From positions 303,126 through 367,125 of the forward strand of contig OX442423.1 of the NCBI GenBank assembly GCA_949361645.1: a DNA stretch of 64,000 bases, written 5' to 3'. The notes below the pieces were generated by a model. The model did no database searches. It had not been told where the DNA came from and was given only the letters and a program-made list of their open reading frames with translations. The stretch comes from Spongilla lacustris. Lineage: Eukaryota > Porifera > Demospongiae > Spongillida > Spongillidae. Made by a program: the position numbers and the translations under genes. Of the stretch, positions 10,590 to 36,030 are shown in pieces; position 1 is the stretch's first letter, and each line of letters opens with the position of its first letter.

Positions 10590-12010
10590 TAGGTGGCACT
10601 GCTCCTACTGAGGCTATGTGGTAGGTTATGGTTAGGGTGTCGTCTTGTGCACCTGGCTAGATTTACTCCACCATCATTGATCTGTGAAGGTCTTACACTC
10701 TATGATGACAATGTACACCACTGTTTTGCAGAGCATACCATGGTTGACACATCTGATGCAGCTAGCCCGACTTAGTTTAAGTCGTGGAGGCCTAGGGCTT
10801 CGTCGCCTTTCCCTTCACTCACCAGCTGCTTACAGAGCTTCTGTAATTGCTTCTGATTATAGCTCTCCACATAGCAAACATCTACTGCTCTCTATTGACT
10901 TGTTCAATGGATCTGTATCTGCTATCAATGCTCTCACCGCTATTACCACAGTCACAACCTCTAAGCTAACTCAGAAGATGATAGGGCTTGCTTGCCTCGC
11001 TCATCAACTTGGCTATCTGTCACATCTTCCCCAAAGCTTAGCCTTCATCTTGATCCCTCTGAGCTTCAAGTTGCCATTAAGTGGCGGTTAGGCCTTCCTG
11101 TGAGTGAAGGTCAGCTCTGTCCTCAATGCATGTCCCTTCTTTGCACCACTTCGGTCACCATGCTATGTTGTGCAAAAATGGCCCTGGTGTGCATGCTGAT
11201 GTGCATGCTGGTGTGCATGCTGGTGTGCACGGTTTCTCACCACAACAGAATCCAAGACACCCTCATTGAGTTTTGTCAACGTGCATGCTTGGGTACACAA
11301 CCTGACGCTGGAACCAGCTTGGGTAATGAAGCACGGGCAAACACATCCTGCCGATATCCTCATCCCTAACTGGGAGTTGGGCAAACCTGCAGCAATGGAT
11401 CTTTGTATCACATCCCAGGTTATTATGAAACCCTTCAAGTAGCATGTGTGATGCCAAGTGCAGCAGCAATGTGGGCAGAAGAGAGGAAGCATCAGAGTAA
11501 TGACGAGAAGTGTAGAGAGCTAAGGTGGGTTTGCATCCCTTTGGTGGTAGAGTCTTTTTTTTTTTTCCATTTGTCAGTAATTTTGTCAGCAAGGAGTTAT
11601 ATGAAACATTCTGCTTCTTGTCCCTAAACTTCACCAACAGATACAACTAGCTATAGTGGTCGAAATGAAGCACGCTGTGCATCTGCTGCGTCACTGTATT
11701 TCCTCTTCAGCTGAATTATAATCATAATAATTATTATTATAAGAACAATATAATATTGCAAATGACCACAAGTGCAATGAGCTAGGTTGGGTTTGTATCC
11801 CCCTTGCTGTAGAACATTATGGGTGCTGGGGATCGGAAGCCAAGCAAACACTATCCCGACTTGGATCACATTTAGCTTCTCAGCTGTGTTATTCCAAATC
11901 CCAGGCTATCACCTGACTCTATGGCAGCCTTAGCATAACTCTGGTGAGGGCAAATGCTAGAGCTCTGCTAGCAAGGTGTGCAGGCTGTAATGGTGGTCCA
12001 GGCGATGATG
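10590..12010 (+). mobile_element. Decayed reverse-transcriptase element remnant, copy A
   Basis: Interrupted readings match the C-terminal part of a retroelement polyprotein: a thumb-like block (LSLSRGGLGLRRLSLHSPAAY, 10755-10840), then HPADILIPNWELGKPAAMDL near 11340-11400, resembling a PD-(D/E)XK endonuclease core, and finally NELGWVCIPLAVEHYGCWG (about 11780) and LVRANARALLARC (about 11940). Frameshifts and stops break the reading, so it is dead. A region of TAA/ATT repeats near 11715-11750 interrupts it. Family assignment comes from resemblance to widespread invertebrate non-LTR retrotransposon C-termini and is not confirmed. Confidence 0.6.
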
Positions 12011-12328
12011 TAATATTATTTGTAAAGTCAATAAAGTGTACCCGGTATTATAGATAAATGTGTGACCAACTTTAAAATCTGTTCAAACACCCTATATTAA
12101 CCTTTTTTTCTCACATTTGGAAGCTTTTTTAATCAAACTAATCCCTCTGTTTTTTGATCAAAATAATCCCTCTGTTGAGAAAAAGTGCTTCGCAAAATTG
12201 GACTCAACTAACTATAACACATGGTTAAATCATACGTAATTACATAATATAACATCACAATACATACACAGAATTATATAACAATGCATACATTAAGATA
12301 CATAAGTGTGAAAAATGACTTATATTGC

Positions 12329-13060
12329 CTGGACCACCATTATAGCCAGCTGCACACCTTGCTAGCAGAGCTCTAGCATTTTAAGTCTCCCATAGAGTCG
12401 GGTGATAGCCTGGGATTTGGACAACGCAGCTGAGAAGCTAAATCAAAGTCGGGATAGCTAGCTATTGGCTTCCGATCCCCAAAACCCATAATGTAATTAT
12501 ATAATTATAATAACAATTATTACAATAATACACTTGTATACCAAGCACACACATATCATATTCAGTCCACCATACATTTCACTTATAGTGGTGGACTTAG
12601 GCTGCCTCAGCCCAGTGGCCAGCCATCCAGCAAGCCTAGATAAACTACGTTGAGCTTCTGGTCCCCCCACATCCAGACTTTACCACCAGAGGGATGCAAG
12701 CCCAGCCTAACTCTCTACACTTCTCATCATGACTGTGGTGCTTCCTCTCTTCTGCTTGCATTTAGCGCTGGTGATCCTGCCATCACACATGCTACTTGAA
12801 GTGTTTCGTAACGAAGCAGAGATGTGATGCAGAGGTCAACTGTGCAGGTTTTAATTCCCTATTTTCAATTATGGATAAGGATATTGGCAGGTCATGTTTG
12901 CAGTGCTTCATGACCCAGGCTGCTTCCGGCTTCAAGCTGTGCATGCACCCAAACATGCACGCGGTTGACAAAGCAGGACGCCCTCTGTATGCTGTTGTGG
13001 CAGCCACTGGCAGGGAACCACGTGACGTCTGTAACGTTTTTGCATGGCATATCATGGTGA
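12329..13060 (-). mobile_element. Decayed reverse-transcriptase element remnant, copy B (inverted)
   Basis: Reverse complement of the same retroelement end. Bases 12329-12490 mirror 11817-12003, and 12660-13050 mirror about 11230-11550. Copies A and B lie tail to tail around 12011-12328, which holds no recognisable gene. Confidence 0.6.
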
Positions 13061-13423
13061 CCAAAATATATGATTGATTGATTTTTTATGCTAGTGAAAT
13101 GAATTTGTCGTACTAGTATCAGTAGTATGTATTCTTCAACCGTTTAACTTCTGCCGTCTGATTCAAGTCATCTACCGGTACCATTGACAGGACTTGTGCT
13201 TCCGTATGCCACGGCCATCATTTCTCTACGCTAAATGGTATTCTTTATTTCAGCTAGGGAATCTGGAAACCGAAAGGAAAGTCTATCTAGGAGAGGTTAA
13301 TTTCATTCCTAGCAGCGCGCGCCTCACATACGTACGTCTTGAATATATATATATACTTGCTGCGCTCATTACGTATCTTCGTACGGCTAAAAGCACAGCA
13401 ATTCCTCTCCGACGAGAGAGTTT

Positions 13424-26576
<13,153 letters not shown>

Positions 26577-27129
26577 TTGTGATTTTAATGATTTTTTATT
26601 TTGTTTTTATATGTGTTCTTAAATATGCGTTATGGTTGTCGAATTCTACTGATGTAATAAAGAAAGATTTTACTCATGAAACATCACCATTGTATGAAGA
26701 GTTATAGTCATAGTAATTCTTTCCCTGTTAATTCTAAACTGAAATTTGAACAGAAAAATTATAAAATGGAAGCTTTCATTTTGTGCTTGGCACTGATTTA
26801 GATTACTATATATACATGTATTTTGGGCCGGTTTGAGATTACTTTTAAAAAGTAAAGAGGGCATTTGCAATTGCTAGCTTGAGTTTATACAGTAGATTTG
26901 TTCGTCATAGTCCAAAACATTAGGTACCTTCACATGCATGCAGCTAATATAGAGTGAAGAACAAAAAAAGTCATCTTTGGATTCCACAAGTGCAAAAGCT
27001 TGCGTGTAAACGATTCGGCAGGGCAATTCAAGTCATGCGGCGCCCGCTGACGCTTAGCAGACGCGAACAAACCTATACTGTTTTATCCGTCGAATTATTG
27101 TATTCGACGCCACGCTAGCCCTAGCCATT
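26577..27129. other. 3' flank of the P5B ATPase gene and FoxN promoter region
   Basis: Holds the ATPase polyadenylation hexamer at 26656-26661 and about 470 bases before the FoxN ATG. No distinct promoter element was recognised. Confidence 0.6.
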
Positions 27130-29848
27130 ATGCAGCAAGAAGGAACAAACGACGATCTTCCGGAAATAATGACCGAATCCCCCAGGGCAGAACGTTACCA
27201 GGGCGATCCTACACTTGAAACTGATTCGAGTATTTTAAACTGCACAATTTTGAACTCCGGAGTAAACAACGATACCGGACTTGAATTTGACGGAGAAAAC
27301 TACAATTACCTGCTCGCACTGATGCAATGCGAAGAACCTGGGATGAATGCACTTAACTGGGTGGTGGGTACGCCGGCCCCGATTCATCGTCCCATCTCTC
27401 CTGCTCAGACCAGCTCGCACCACCGACAGAGGATAACTGTGTTTGCTACTCCAATCCAGTCTTCTGAGCAGAAATCATCTCCAAAGTGTACCGGCGACGC
27501 ATCTGGCAGGTCTTTCATTTTGGACCCCGCCGAAATCGATCCTTGTTGCTCGACATATCGAAAGCCCAATTGTTCATACACTTGTCTGATAGGAATGGCT
27601 TTACAGGCGAGCAAGAACGGGTGTCTACCGGTGAACGAAATTTACAAGTTTATTGAGTAAGTTACATTTTCTATAACTCTTCTACGAGATGATAGTAATT
27701 ATTATTACGGTTTTCTATATGTGGATTATTATTAACATGAACATGTATGGATATTATGTCTTCATTGCAGGCGCGAGTATCCGTTCTTTAGAACTGCCCC
27801 CGAAGGTTGGAAGGTAACTATATTATCATTCCGGCAGCACGCACAGTTTTGTTTATTAAATCCGTTATCGACAAGGAAACGAGTCATCACGTGATCATTT
27901 TTCTTCCCATACTATAGAACTCTGTTAGACACAGCCTATCCCTGAATCAATGTTTCCGCAAAGTGGAGCGGACAGATGGTTGGCAAGGGAAAAAAGGTTA
28001 CTTTTGGGAGATCAATCCAGAGAGGAAGGGCACAGTAGAGAGAGAGATTGATAAATGGCTGAAAGATGAAGGCAGACATTTGATCGAGAACCCCAACGGC
28101 TTGTGCGCTCCACTAGACGTACCTTTTTCCAGTACGTTATGTACATTACATATCCGAGTGTCCCATAATTATCACAACCCTCGCCCATCTTTCCAGATGC
28201 CTTCCCTGTCAGTCTGCAGGCCCGCGTCCCCGTGATGCCTCCCTACCTACAGTCGCCGTGCACGCCCCAGCGTTCTTCGGTCACGAGCGCACTGGGTGGA
28301 CTCGCGGGGCAGTGGCAGACTCCACAACAGCTAGCCCAACTCCAACACTTTGCTCAGCAGCTGCAGCAAGAGTGCGCGGAGAGGATGGCCCTCCTTCAGT
28401 CGCCTTCTGTCTCGTCCCCAAATCAATCGCTCACTTATCCTAACAACAGCCACTGTTCTCGGAGCGCGGATGGTTCGACCTCTTCCTCTGGGGGCGCAGG
28501 TGCGTCCTCTCGTATTCTGTTCAACGTTGACGAGCCTCCGTCCCACTACGTGAGCAGCTTGGAGCGCTCAAACAGTAACCTCGAGGACTTGTCCAGCAAC
28601 CTGTTTGATGGATTTGATGTCAGCAACTTTGATGAGGCAGAGAGCAGTTTCCACAGCTTCATTCTCTCAGATGATGTCACCTTCCACTCTGATGCAGACC
28701 AGGTCATTGCCATGTCTCCAGCAGCAGAGGTGGAGGTATTGGCCATGAGTGGTGAAGGGGATTCCCCCACAATTGACAGATGTGACTCCACTTCGCATGT
28801 CAACAGTGACCTGTGTTCCGATCAGGGTGCTAACGTACCTAGCCCTGATGCAGCTGAGCTGTCCCATAGCACCCCGCTCCTTGACCAGAAGGATGGCACA
28901 GGTCATTCCAAACCTTGCTCCAGTAAGGCCACCTCAACTCTGAAGAAGGATGGTATCCACCGACCCTGTGCATGCAAGAGGCTCTTTGGCAGCAGACACC
29001 AGAGCAGCAGTAATGAGAAGGAGGGGGAGGAGGGGGAAGGTCATGCAATGGCTAATCTAGGTGCCCGCCTAAAACTCAAGACTTCACTGAGGAAGCATGT
29101 GACTCCAAAGAGGCTCCACCCACCCTACCGGCAGCCAAGCCACTTGGCAAAGTCATGTGTCTCTCCAAGGCATGGAGGGACTGGGGACACCATCATTGGA
29201 GAAATGGCAGCTACAGGTGAAGAGACAGAGGTGGCGCCTTCTTGGGGAGAGCCAGGCTTTCCAACCAAGATCTCCTTACCTTTGAACAGGTTTGATATGA
29301 GAAGCAACCTTCAGCCTATGCATGTAGACAAGCCACTACATGGTGGTGATGCAAGCTGTGGGTATCAAGCTCAGCCAAATAATCCCACAAGTCTGTCCTA
29401 CATGTTCCATGACCCGACTGACCTTGGTCAGATGTACTGGAATGATAGCGACATAACCAGTCCACCTCTTGATGCGCTAACGGAGGAAGAACTGAAGGAA
29501 CTCCAGAAGGACCTGTTCAATGACGACTTTTCTGTTGTGTTTGATAAGACAGATTCCTCCACAGGGAAGGAGGAGGAGGAGGAGGGTGTGTTGTCACAGG
29601 GACATTTGGACTGTGAGAAGAAGCTGTCAAGAGATGTTCTATTAAAAGCCTACTCTCCCTTGATGGATCCTAATGCTAGCTCTCTCATTGATGATACTCT
29701 GAATATGAGCAAAGGAACAGGATGTGAGCGCGCAATGGAGGATGATGTGGAGGGGATCAAGAAGATCACTGATGAGCTCCAGAGAGGGGCAGCCTTGTGT
29801 GGTCTGGGAGAACAGCCAACCATTAGTGAGAAGCCACACTCTATTTGA
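27130..29848 (+). CDS. Forkhead transcription factor, FoxN1/4-like
   Basis: Four exons, 27130-27656, 27771-27813, 27918-28131 and 28197-29848 (TGA), make 811 residues. The winged helix spans about residues 145-241 over the first three exons: KPNCSYTCLIGMALQASKNG, LPVNEIYKFIE, YPFFRTAPEGWKNSVRHSLS, then GKKGYFWEINPERKGTVERE. LPV-EIY-F, TAP-GWKNSVRH and the KG-W-NP block place it nearest FoxN1/FoxN4 among forkhead classes. Changes from the usual pattern are KPNCSY for KPPYSY and RHSLSLN for RHNLSLN. The long C-terminal exon has no domain but carries acidic stretches (around 28610-28700 and TEEELKELQKDLFNDDFSVV near 29480), as expected for an activation region. It probably acts in the nucleus. 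An AATAAA lies at 30179-30184. Confidence 0.9.
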
Positions 29849-30940
29849 CAGATAGCACCCACACAGACAGGTTACTTGTCCTTCCTCAGCACTTGTATGC
29901 AATCCACAATAATTATTATTATCTAACCTGTTATTGAAATATAACCTTGGTCACTGTGTAACAGATAGCACCCTCGTAGACACGGTTTTTAATTGTCCTA
30001 CGTTTATGCAATGCACAATAATGATCTCACCTGTTATATAACCTCGGCATCCTTCAGGCCTGCTAACCTAGCCTCTGACATGTTCCTACAGCTTGCCTCT
30101 CTCCTCTCAGTTCAGGCGAATTTGGTAACTACGTTAACCTTCATGTAAGGGCGTCAATGCGAGCCTCACAGCATTAAAAATAAATAAATCAAAATTTCAT
30201 GTCTGTTTCATTTTTATATTAACAAATTCATTGTTACATCATACAGCACAAATAAATAAAATACACTAACTACAAAGTTATGTTTAGGAACTACATGTAT
30301 AACCCTCCTGGATGATATATCTTAAGAGGAGAGACCGGGCATTGGCCCGCACTAGTGTTAAGTTCCTGTTTCATGTAATAATTTCGATAAAAACACATAA
30401 GTGACATATACATAGCAAGCAAGTTTCATTAAAAAGTCGTTATTATGATACTATCCTAGTAATATTACGTTTATTAACATCTATGCCCAGACATACAACA
30501 AATCAATAAGATGGGGGCATTATCCAGGCCAGGATGGGTGTATATATACGATACATTGTTATATCAATTTTAATATCATAACGTATAGCATGCTGCACTG
30601 TGCTTGTTTGTACATGTACTTCCATTGAGGCGTCTATGAGGTACAATAATGATATCGCGTGTGAGCTGTGTATGAATGCAATGTAGAGTCACACATTAAT
30701 AGCAAGAAGCCCACCTCCTCTGATGCCCCTTTTACTGTCTATGAGAAATTTGATCACCATTGCTGATGCAACGCACGTCACGTCATCACCTGACGTCACC
30801 GCGTCTTACATCACTATGCATGTTACTATTTATGTATACGTTGCTATAAATATGTACACGTGAGCATAGTATTGTACCCACACGCGGTTGCTATTTATAG
30901 CAACATACATAACAATGCATGCAGTGACGTCGTGATGACG
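29849..30940. other. FoxN 3' flank, gene-poor
   Basis: The string ACAGATAGCACCC occurs twice (about 29848 and 29962). A polyadenylation signal for FoxN is at 30179. No coding exon is supported. Confidence 0.6.
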
Positions 30941-30954
30941 TGCGCGCGTCGAAT

Positions 30955-31262
30955 ATGTGGGCGTATAAACAGAAAACGTCGAAAGCTTAAAGACGTAGAC
31001 AGGGGCGTATAAACGTCACGTGCGCGCTCAAAATCATATGTTAATGGTTTGGATCTTTTGGCGCAAAGAAGATATTGCAAGTGGATGAAGATGTTTTTCC
31101 TGACCCATACGGCATTGTATAACAAAATGGCCAGATTTACAATTCGGCGATTATTGTTATCTGCTTCTTCCATGTGCATGTTTGGACGCGCACGTACATG
31201 ACGTAAGTCGTAACGGCGCTGATTTTGTTTATACGCCCATATATTTATTTGTTTATACGCCT
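30955..31262. repeat. Cluster of inverted GCGTATAAAC motifs
   Basis: GCGTATAAAC is found at 30961-30970 and 31005-31014, and its reverse complement at 31227-31236 and 31251-31260. The 280-300 base spacing suggests a small inverted-repeat element, but no target duplication was found. Confidence 0.5.
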
Positions 31263-31282
31263 ACAATGGAAAAGGGTTACAC

Positions 31283-31972
31283 ATGGGAAAGTTTCCGAGA
31301 AAAGAGACCTAGCGCATATTATTAAAAAAAAAAAAAAAACAACAAAACATTATAAAAATGCATTACGTTTGAATTGCTATAACTTCCTAACGGTTAAGAC
31401 TATCAACTTTCTATAGCTATTTTCAGCACTTCATACTAGACCATTTCTCTATAGACGATAGTAAAATATATTTTGGGATCTTGAACATGCTCCATGCCAG
31501 TATCGCGACGTCCGATACGGCGATACCCCATAACTTTCGGCAGGAGTACTCAAATCGCTCCAAATTCGGTTTGTAAGTAGAGAGGTCCTGTACCTATTGA
31601 TTTGTTCTGTTCGTTAATTTTTTATATCATCCGTTACGGAAATACAATTGAACAAACTTAGTGCACTTTTCCCCGCTCGATTCGCGCCAATGATTATATG
31701 GGGGAGGTGGTGATTACATATATATCATTGGCGCGGGAAAAAGTGCACGTAGTTTGTTCAACTGTATCTCTGTAACGGATGAATAAAATGGAGCAAGTGC
31801 ATGACCCCAAAATATATTTTACCATAGAGAAATGGTGTAGTATGAAGTGCCGAAAATGAGAAGCTGATAGCGTTAACCGTTCGGAAGTTATAGCAATTCA
31901 AACGTAATGCATTTATATATATATATTTTATAATATGCGCTTAGGTCCGTTTTCTCGAAAACTTTCCGATAT
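31283..31972. mobile_element. Foldback (palindromic) element, copy 1
   Basis: The two halves are diverged reverse complements along almost their whole length. The left end ATGGGAAAGTTTCCGAGAAA pairs with the right end TTCTCGAAAACTTTCCGATA, and the centre pairs around TCGCGCCAATGAT/ATCATTGGCGCG (about 31685-31738). No protein is encoded. It shares sequence with 48313-49075. Confidence 0.8.
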
Positions 31973-33040
31973 ACACGCCGTTATATAAACATCTACATCG
32001 ATATCGTCATATCATATAGTGTAGGTACTTGAACATTTAACGTACGCGTACCAAAAAATGATGATCTAATAACGCGATGAAAATTGTGACTGGAATTGTC
32101 TATTGAAGGTGTGCACCGTGCGGGAAAAAAAGCTCGTTTGTGTTTGTTTATCTGCAATTTTGAACTCAGCTGTGTTCCTATGGTAGTTGAGTAAGTGTAC
32201 TATGAATTGATACTGTTGAAACAGATCGTATTTTCCTCGTCTAGTTACCTACGCACATTGAAAAATAGGTACTTTTTAGACATTGAACATTTTCTGCATA
32301 TGTTAAGAGGCAGGGAAAAAAACGTTTTCAACACTTAGGAAGGGTCATAATCTAGCTGCCTTTAAAATGGTATCAACTTTGGTTGATGCGCAAGGGGTCA
32401 TACGATGGGATGTGTCTATTCGTTTGATACTGGCGTCAGGTACACCCTTATTATATGAAAAGATCAATATGCTTTAAGAAGTGTTTTCTGCATTTGAATT
32501 TATGCTTTAACAAAAAGCAGCATCGTTCTTTCAACCGCTAAGGTTCTATGTCGAGCGATTCTAATTAAAAAGCACCTAATCCTTTGAGAGGCAGAAATTT
32601 TGACTTTAGTTACATGTAGCTTGAGCACTAGAAGACAAGGCATTAATTTTTCGTAACTCTTGGATGATGCGCAAGGCTTGTTTATTGGTGGTCTGGTCCC
32701 CAGACCAATATAGTGCACATGAGAGCTCGGTGGAATAGGTTTAAAATTTGATTACCAAATTGCATTTTAAATTTAAGATGAAGACTGCAGCTGATTTGAA
32801 GAAGTGTATTGATATTTTCTAGAGTGACATCAGTGAAAATAATACCCTACAGGTGTCAATGATAAGGACTAAAGGATTGGTAATGTACATAAATATCAAT
32901 TTGACAAACAAGAACACCACCCAAACAGCCAAAATGGTTGCACTTTGATTCAGGAAATAGAATCAATGTAAATGCAATACAAAGGACCTCAATTCAGATT
33001 TCCTAACAGCAATGGCTACATTGAAGAAGAATCTAACATC
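31973..33040. other. Unassigned intergenic sequence
   Basis: AT-rich, no long open reading, no repeat of note. Confidence 0.5.
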
Positions 33041-33193
<153 letters not shown>

Positions 33194-34275
33194 GACAGAA
33201 GAAGACCCAGCAATTTGTTATCCCCGCTGTCTACAGAACCAAGAAGTGGTTTTAAGTGCATGTACATGATTATGTGCAAGTACATGTACACGATTATTAC
33301 TGAAGCAGATGTCAATATCAAAGAGAGTAATTAAACAAAGGCTTCAAATTCTTTTGCACAGAAATGAACAGAATCATAAGCTGAAGCAACTAATGACTGA
33401 TTTGCTTCTATCAGAATGAAGTCAATTAGTAGAAACAGATGAACTAAAATGCATTACTAGTAAAGATGTGGAAAAAGCAATACAGCATGTCGCATTACTG
33501 TCTTGAATGTATAAACTTGCAGTGCTTGCCACACTATCAGAGCTGTTCTTAAATAACTATTTTTATGATCAGCATAGCAAAAGGATCTAAGAAACAATGC
33601 AACCACTAGCTTGCATGGTATTATAGGTAAATTGGTAACTGGTCCATGGATGCAACAACTGCATGTATGCAAATCAAAAGATCGCGATAGCATCACATAT
33701 GATAAGTCTTAGACCTGAATGGGAAAGTTACAAGTAAAATTATCAAAACCTCTTAATTACTTTTCTAACAAAACTGAAGATGATATTGTAAATTAAAACA
33801 ATTAAGGTATAGAAACACATAAAGAATATGCTGCCAAGCTGCATTCCAAAAAACAGTACAAAAGAAGTTAAACAGTGTTGCGCAGAGGGCAAATCTGAGT
33901 TGTCTGTAGACTTTTCAGACCTAACTGATGACCAGATGATGGCTATATAGGGTGTGTAAGCGGTTATCAGGTTATTCGGGTTATTTGGATATTCGCAAAA
34001 ACCTATCCGTTCGAATAGTAATTTAGCATTACTCGGAAAAATCGATTATTGGATTTGTTCTATTCGAAATAACCGGTTTTTGAATCTCCATTCGGAGGTA
34101 CTTAGGTATTCGTCGTCCGCATCGACAATTCGCGCATTATTCGAATACATTTTTATGACGATATCCGGATACGCGTTTACGATATTACATGTACGACAAT
34201 AATTACTTCTAATTTAAAGTTATAACGTCACTGTTGTTACTATAAATATATACGTGGGGACGAGATCAAGAAATA

Positions 34276-34538
34276 CCGTAGAGTACCGCGATATATCCCC
34301 CCCCCCCCTCCGCCCCCACCAAAAAAAAACGGTCCGTATTTAAACAAGCGAATCTTCGTACTCGTTAACGCTTCCGCGCACCTGTTTCTAAATTCCAGGA
34401 AAGAACTGGTACTCCAACAGGATTTTAAAGAATAGCATGCAGCTGCGTTCATGATTACGTCGATACGCTCGTTTAAACACGGGCCATTTTTTTTTGGTGG
34501 GGGCGGAGGGGGGGGGGATATATCGCGGTACTCTACGG
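34276..34538. mobile_element. Nested MITE with TA target duplication (263 bp)
   Basis: Perfect or near-perfect inverted ends of about 50 bases start CCGTAGAGTACCGCGATATA and include C8-9 and A/T tracts. The element is flanked by TA on both sides. hAT copy 2 lacks it at the matching site, which shows an insertion. The TA duplication fits Tc1/mariner-type MITEs. Confidence 0.85.
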
Positions 34539-34919
34539 TACATGTATTACGGGATGTAATTCGAACTACATGTAGCCTGATGAGATCTCCCACTTCAGGT
34601 GTCATGACGACGGACAGCTCCAGCTACAAATTAAAGTCAGTTCGCTTAGTGTATTTTGAACCAGCTGGCTTCTTGCATCAATCTCTCTGAGCTGATATTG
34701 CCGCGATCGTACTAAGGCCTACTTAGTTACTAGTATTTTCAAAACTCGCGATGGTGACATGGAGGCTGCATGGCTGGTGGTGCGTAAACGTCATCTGTGG
34801 TTCTATTCTGTTGGTATCAAGTGCGATGTAACTGTAGGTACTGGTATAGCTCAGCGTGGCCACACTAACTTAGTTCGGGACACGCCCAACTAGGTATATG
34901 TGGTTAGGCCAAGCGATTT

Positions 34920-35200
34920 AGGCCTATGTAGGTAGCTGTGGTTGTGTGCTGAGTGCATCTGGTGTGATGTGGGTAGCTGTGGATGCATGCTGAGGGTACT
35001 GATCTGGTGTAATGTGGTTAGTTGTACATGTAGTAGGGTGTCTGAGGTAGCTATGGTTGTGTGCATCTGGTGTGATGGGGGTAGGTGTGTTTGTGTGCTG
35101 AGGGCATCTGGTGTGATGGGGGTAGGTGTGTTTGTGTGCTGAGCGTATCTGGTGTGATGTGGGTAGCTGTAGGAGGGTTTCTGGTGTGATGTGTACATTT
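34920..35200. repeat. Minisatellite inside hAT copy 1
   Basis: Imperfect 40-odd base copies of TCTGGTGTGATGTGGGTAGC and variants. The same array is in hAT copy 2 (52795-53110) with a different copy content. Confidence 0.8.
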
Positions 35201-35538
35201 AGGTGGCTCAATGAGCAGAAAACCTGAATAACCTAGGTATTCGGCTGGCAAATTGTCAAAACCTATTCGGAAAAATCGATTTTCTTTTTTCAAGTATTCG
35301 GAAAAATCGATTTTCAGATCCAGAAAAACCTGAAAAATCGATTAGTGTTTTAAAAGTATTCGGAAAAATCGATTTTCATTATTCAGGGGAGGTTACACAC
35401 CCTATGGCTATAGTACTTCTGAAAATGGACTGTACTCAGTGTGAACACTTGTGGTTTGGTAGCCAGCAGGACAAAGGTCATGTTATCAATGTAAAATACT
35501 TCAGAAAGTCAACAACATCTAAAGTTACAGTTACCTAA

Positions 35539-36030
35539 TGGAAATACGAAGAAACTGAGGAAAAAGGAGAAGACGTTAAAATGATATTGATTGATTTTGA
35601 AGTACACTATATTACTGGTGATCTACAGATCAACGAACCTACTATATTTTAGTAATTAGAAATGTGTACTCAATATGATAGTAATGTTTGGCTTCATAAC
35701 TATTTGTTTTACAACAACTGTAGCAAAAAAAAGTCAAACCGTCACAATTTTTTCTTCCCTCTCGCATATCACACCGCGTACATGCCAAAATGTGTGTTTG
35801 AAATGCCGCAACTTCTGAAATACTGCACCTATAAATACAAATTAGGTATCTTTTTAATGCACATATTTTCCTCTTTCATTTGATATTAAAATCGCCGCAT
35901 TTGATGCGATTTGAAAAAATTGTTCAAGTACCTATATAGTGCCACTCAATTATTACATGTACAGAAGTGATTTTATATTACATAGACCATAGAATATCTA
36001 TGCATAGACGAACAATAGACGAAACATATA
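35539..36030. other. 3' flank of MFSD5, no gene seen
   Basis: AT-rich sequence with no supported feature. Confidence 0.5.

Larger units (their letters stand above)
33958..35404. mobile_element. Non-autonomous hAT transposon, copy 1 (1447 bp)
   Basis: Terminal inverted repeats TAGGGTGTGTAA and TTACACACCCTA are flanked by a perfect 8-base target duplication TGGCTATA (33950-33957 and 35405-35412), diagnostic of the hAT superfamily. Subterminal regions carry many CGGAAAAATCGATT motifs. There is no transposase reading. It contains a nested element at 34276-34538 and a minisatellite at about 34920-35190. Confidence 0.92.
33838..35538 (+). pseudogene. Small ORF interrupted by hAT copy 1
   Basis: 33838-33957 (40 codons from an ATG) and 35413-35538 form one open frame ending in TAA if the hAT element and one target duplication are removed; the junction reads MMAI/VLLKM. 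About 81 codons, containing CTQCEHLWFG. No family is recognised. It may be a relic of an older element or gene. Confidence 0.4.

Noticed and set aside
30774..30945. Cluster of TGACGTCA/ACGTCA motifs as an enhancer
   Set aside because: Several kilobases from any start codon and inside repeat-like sequence; no evidence of function.
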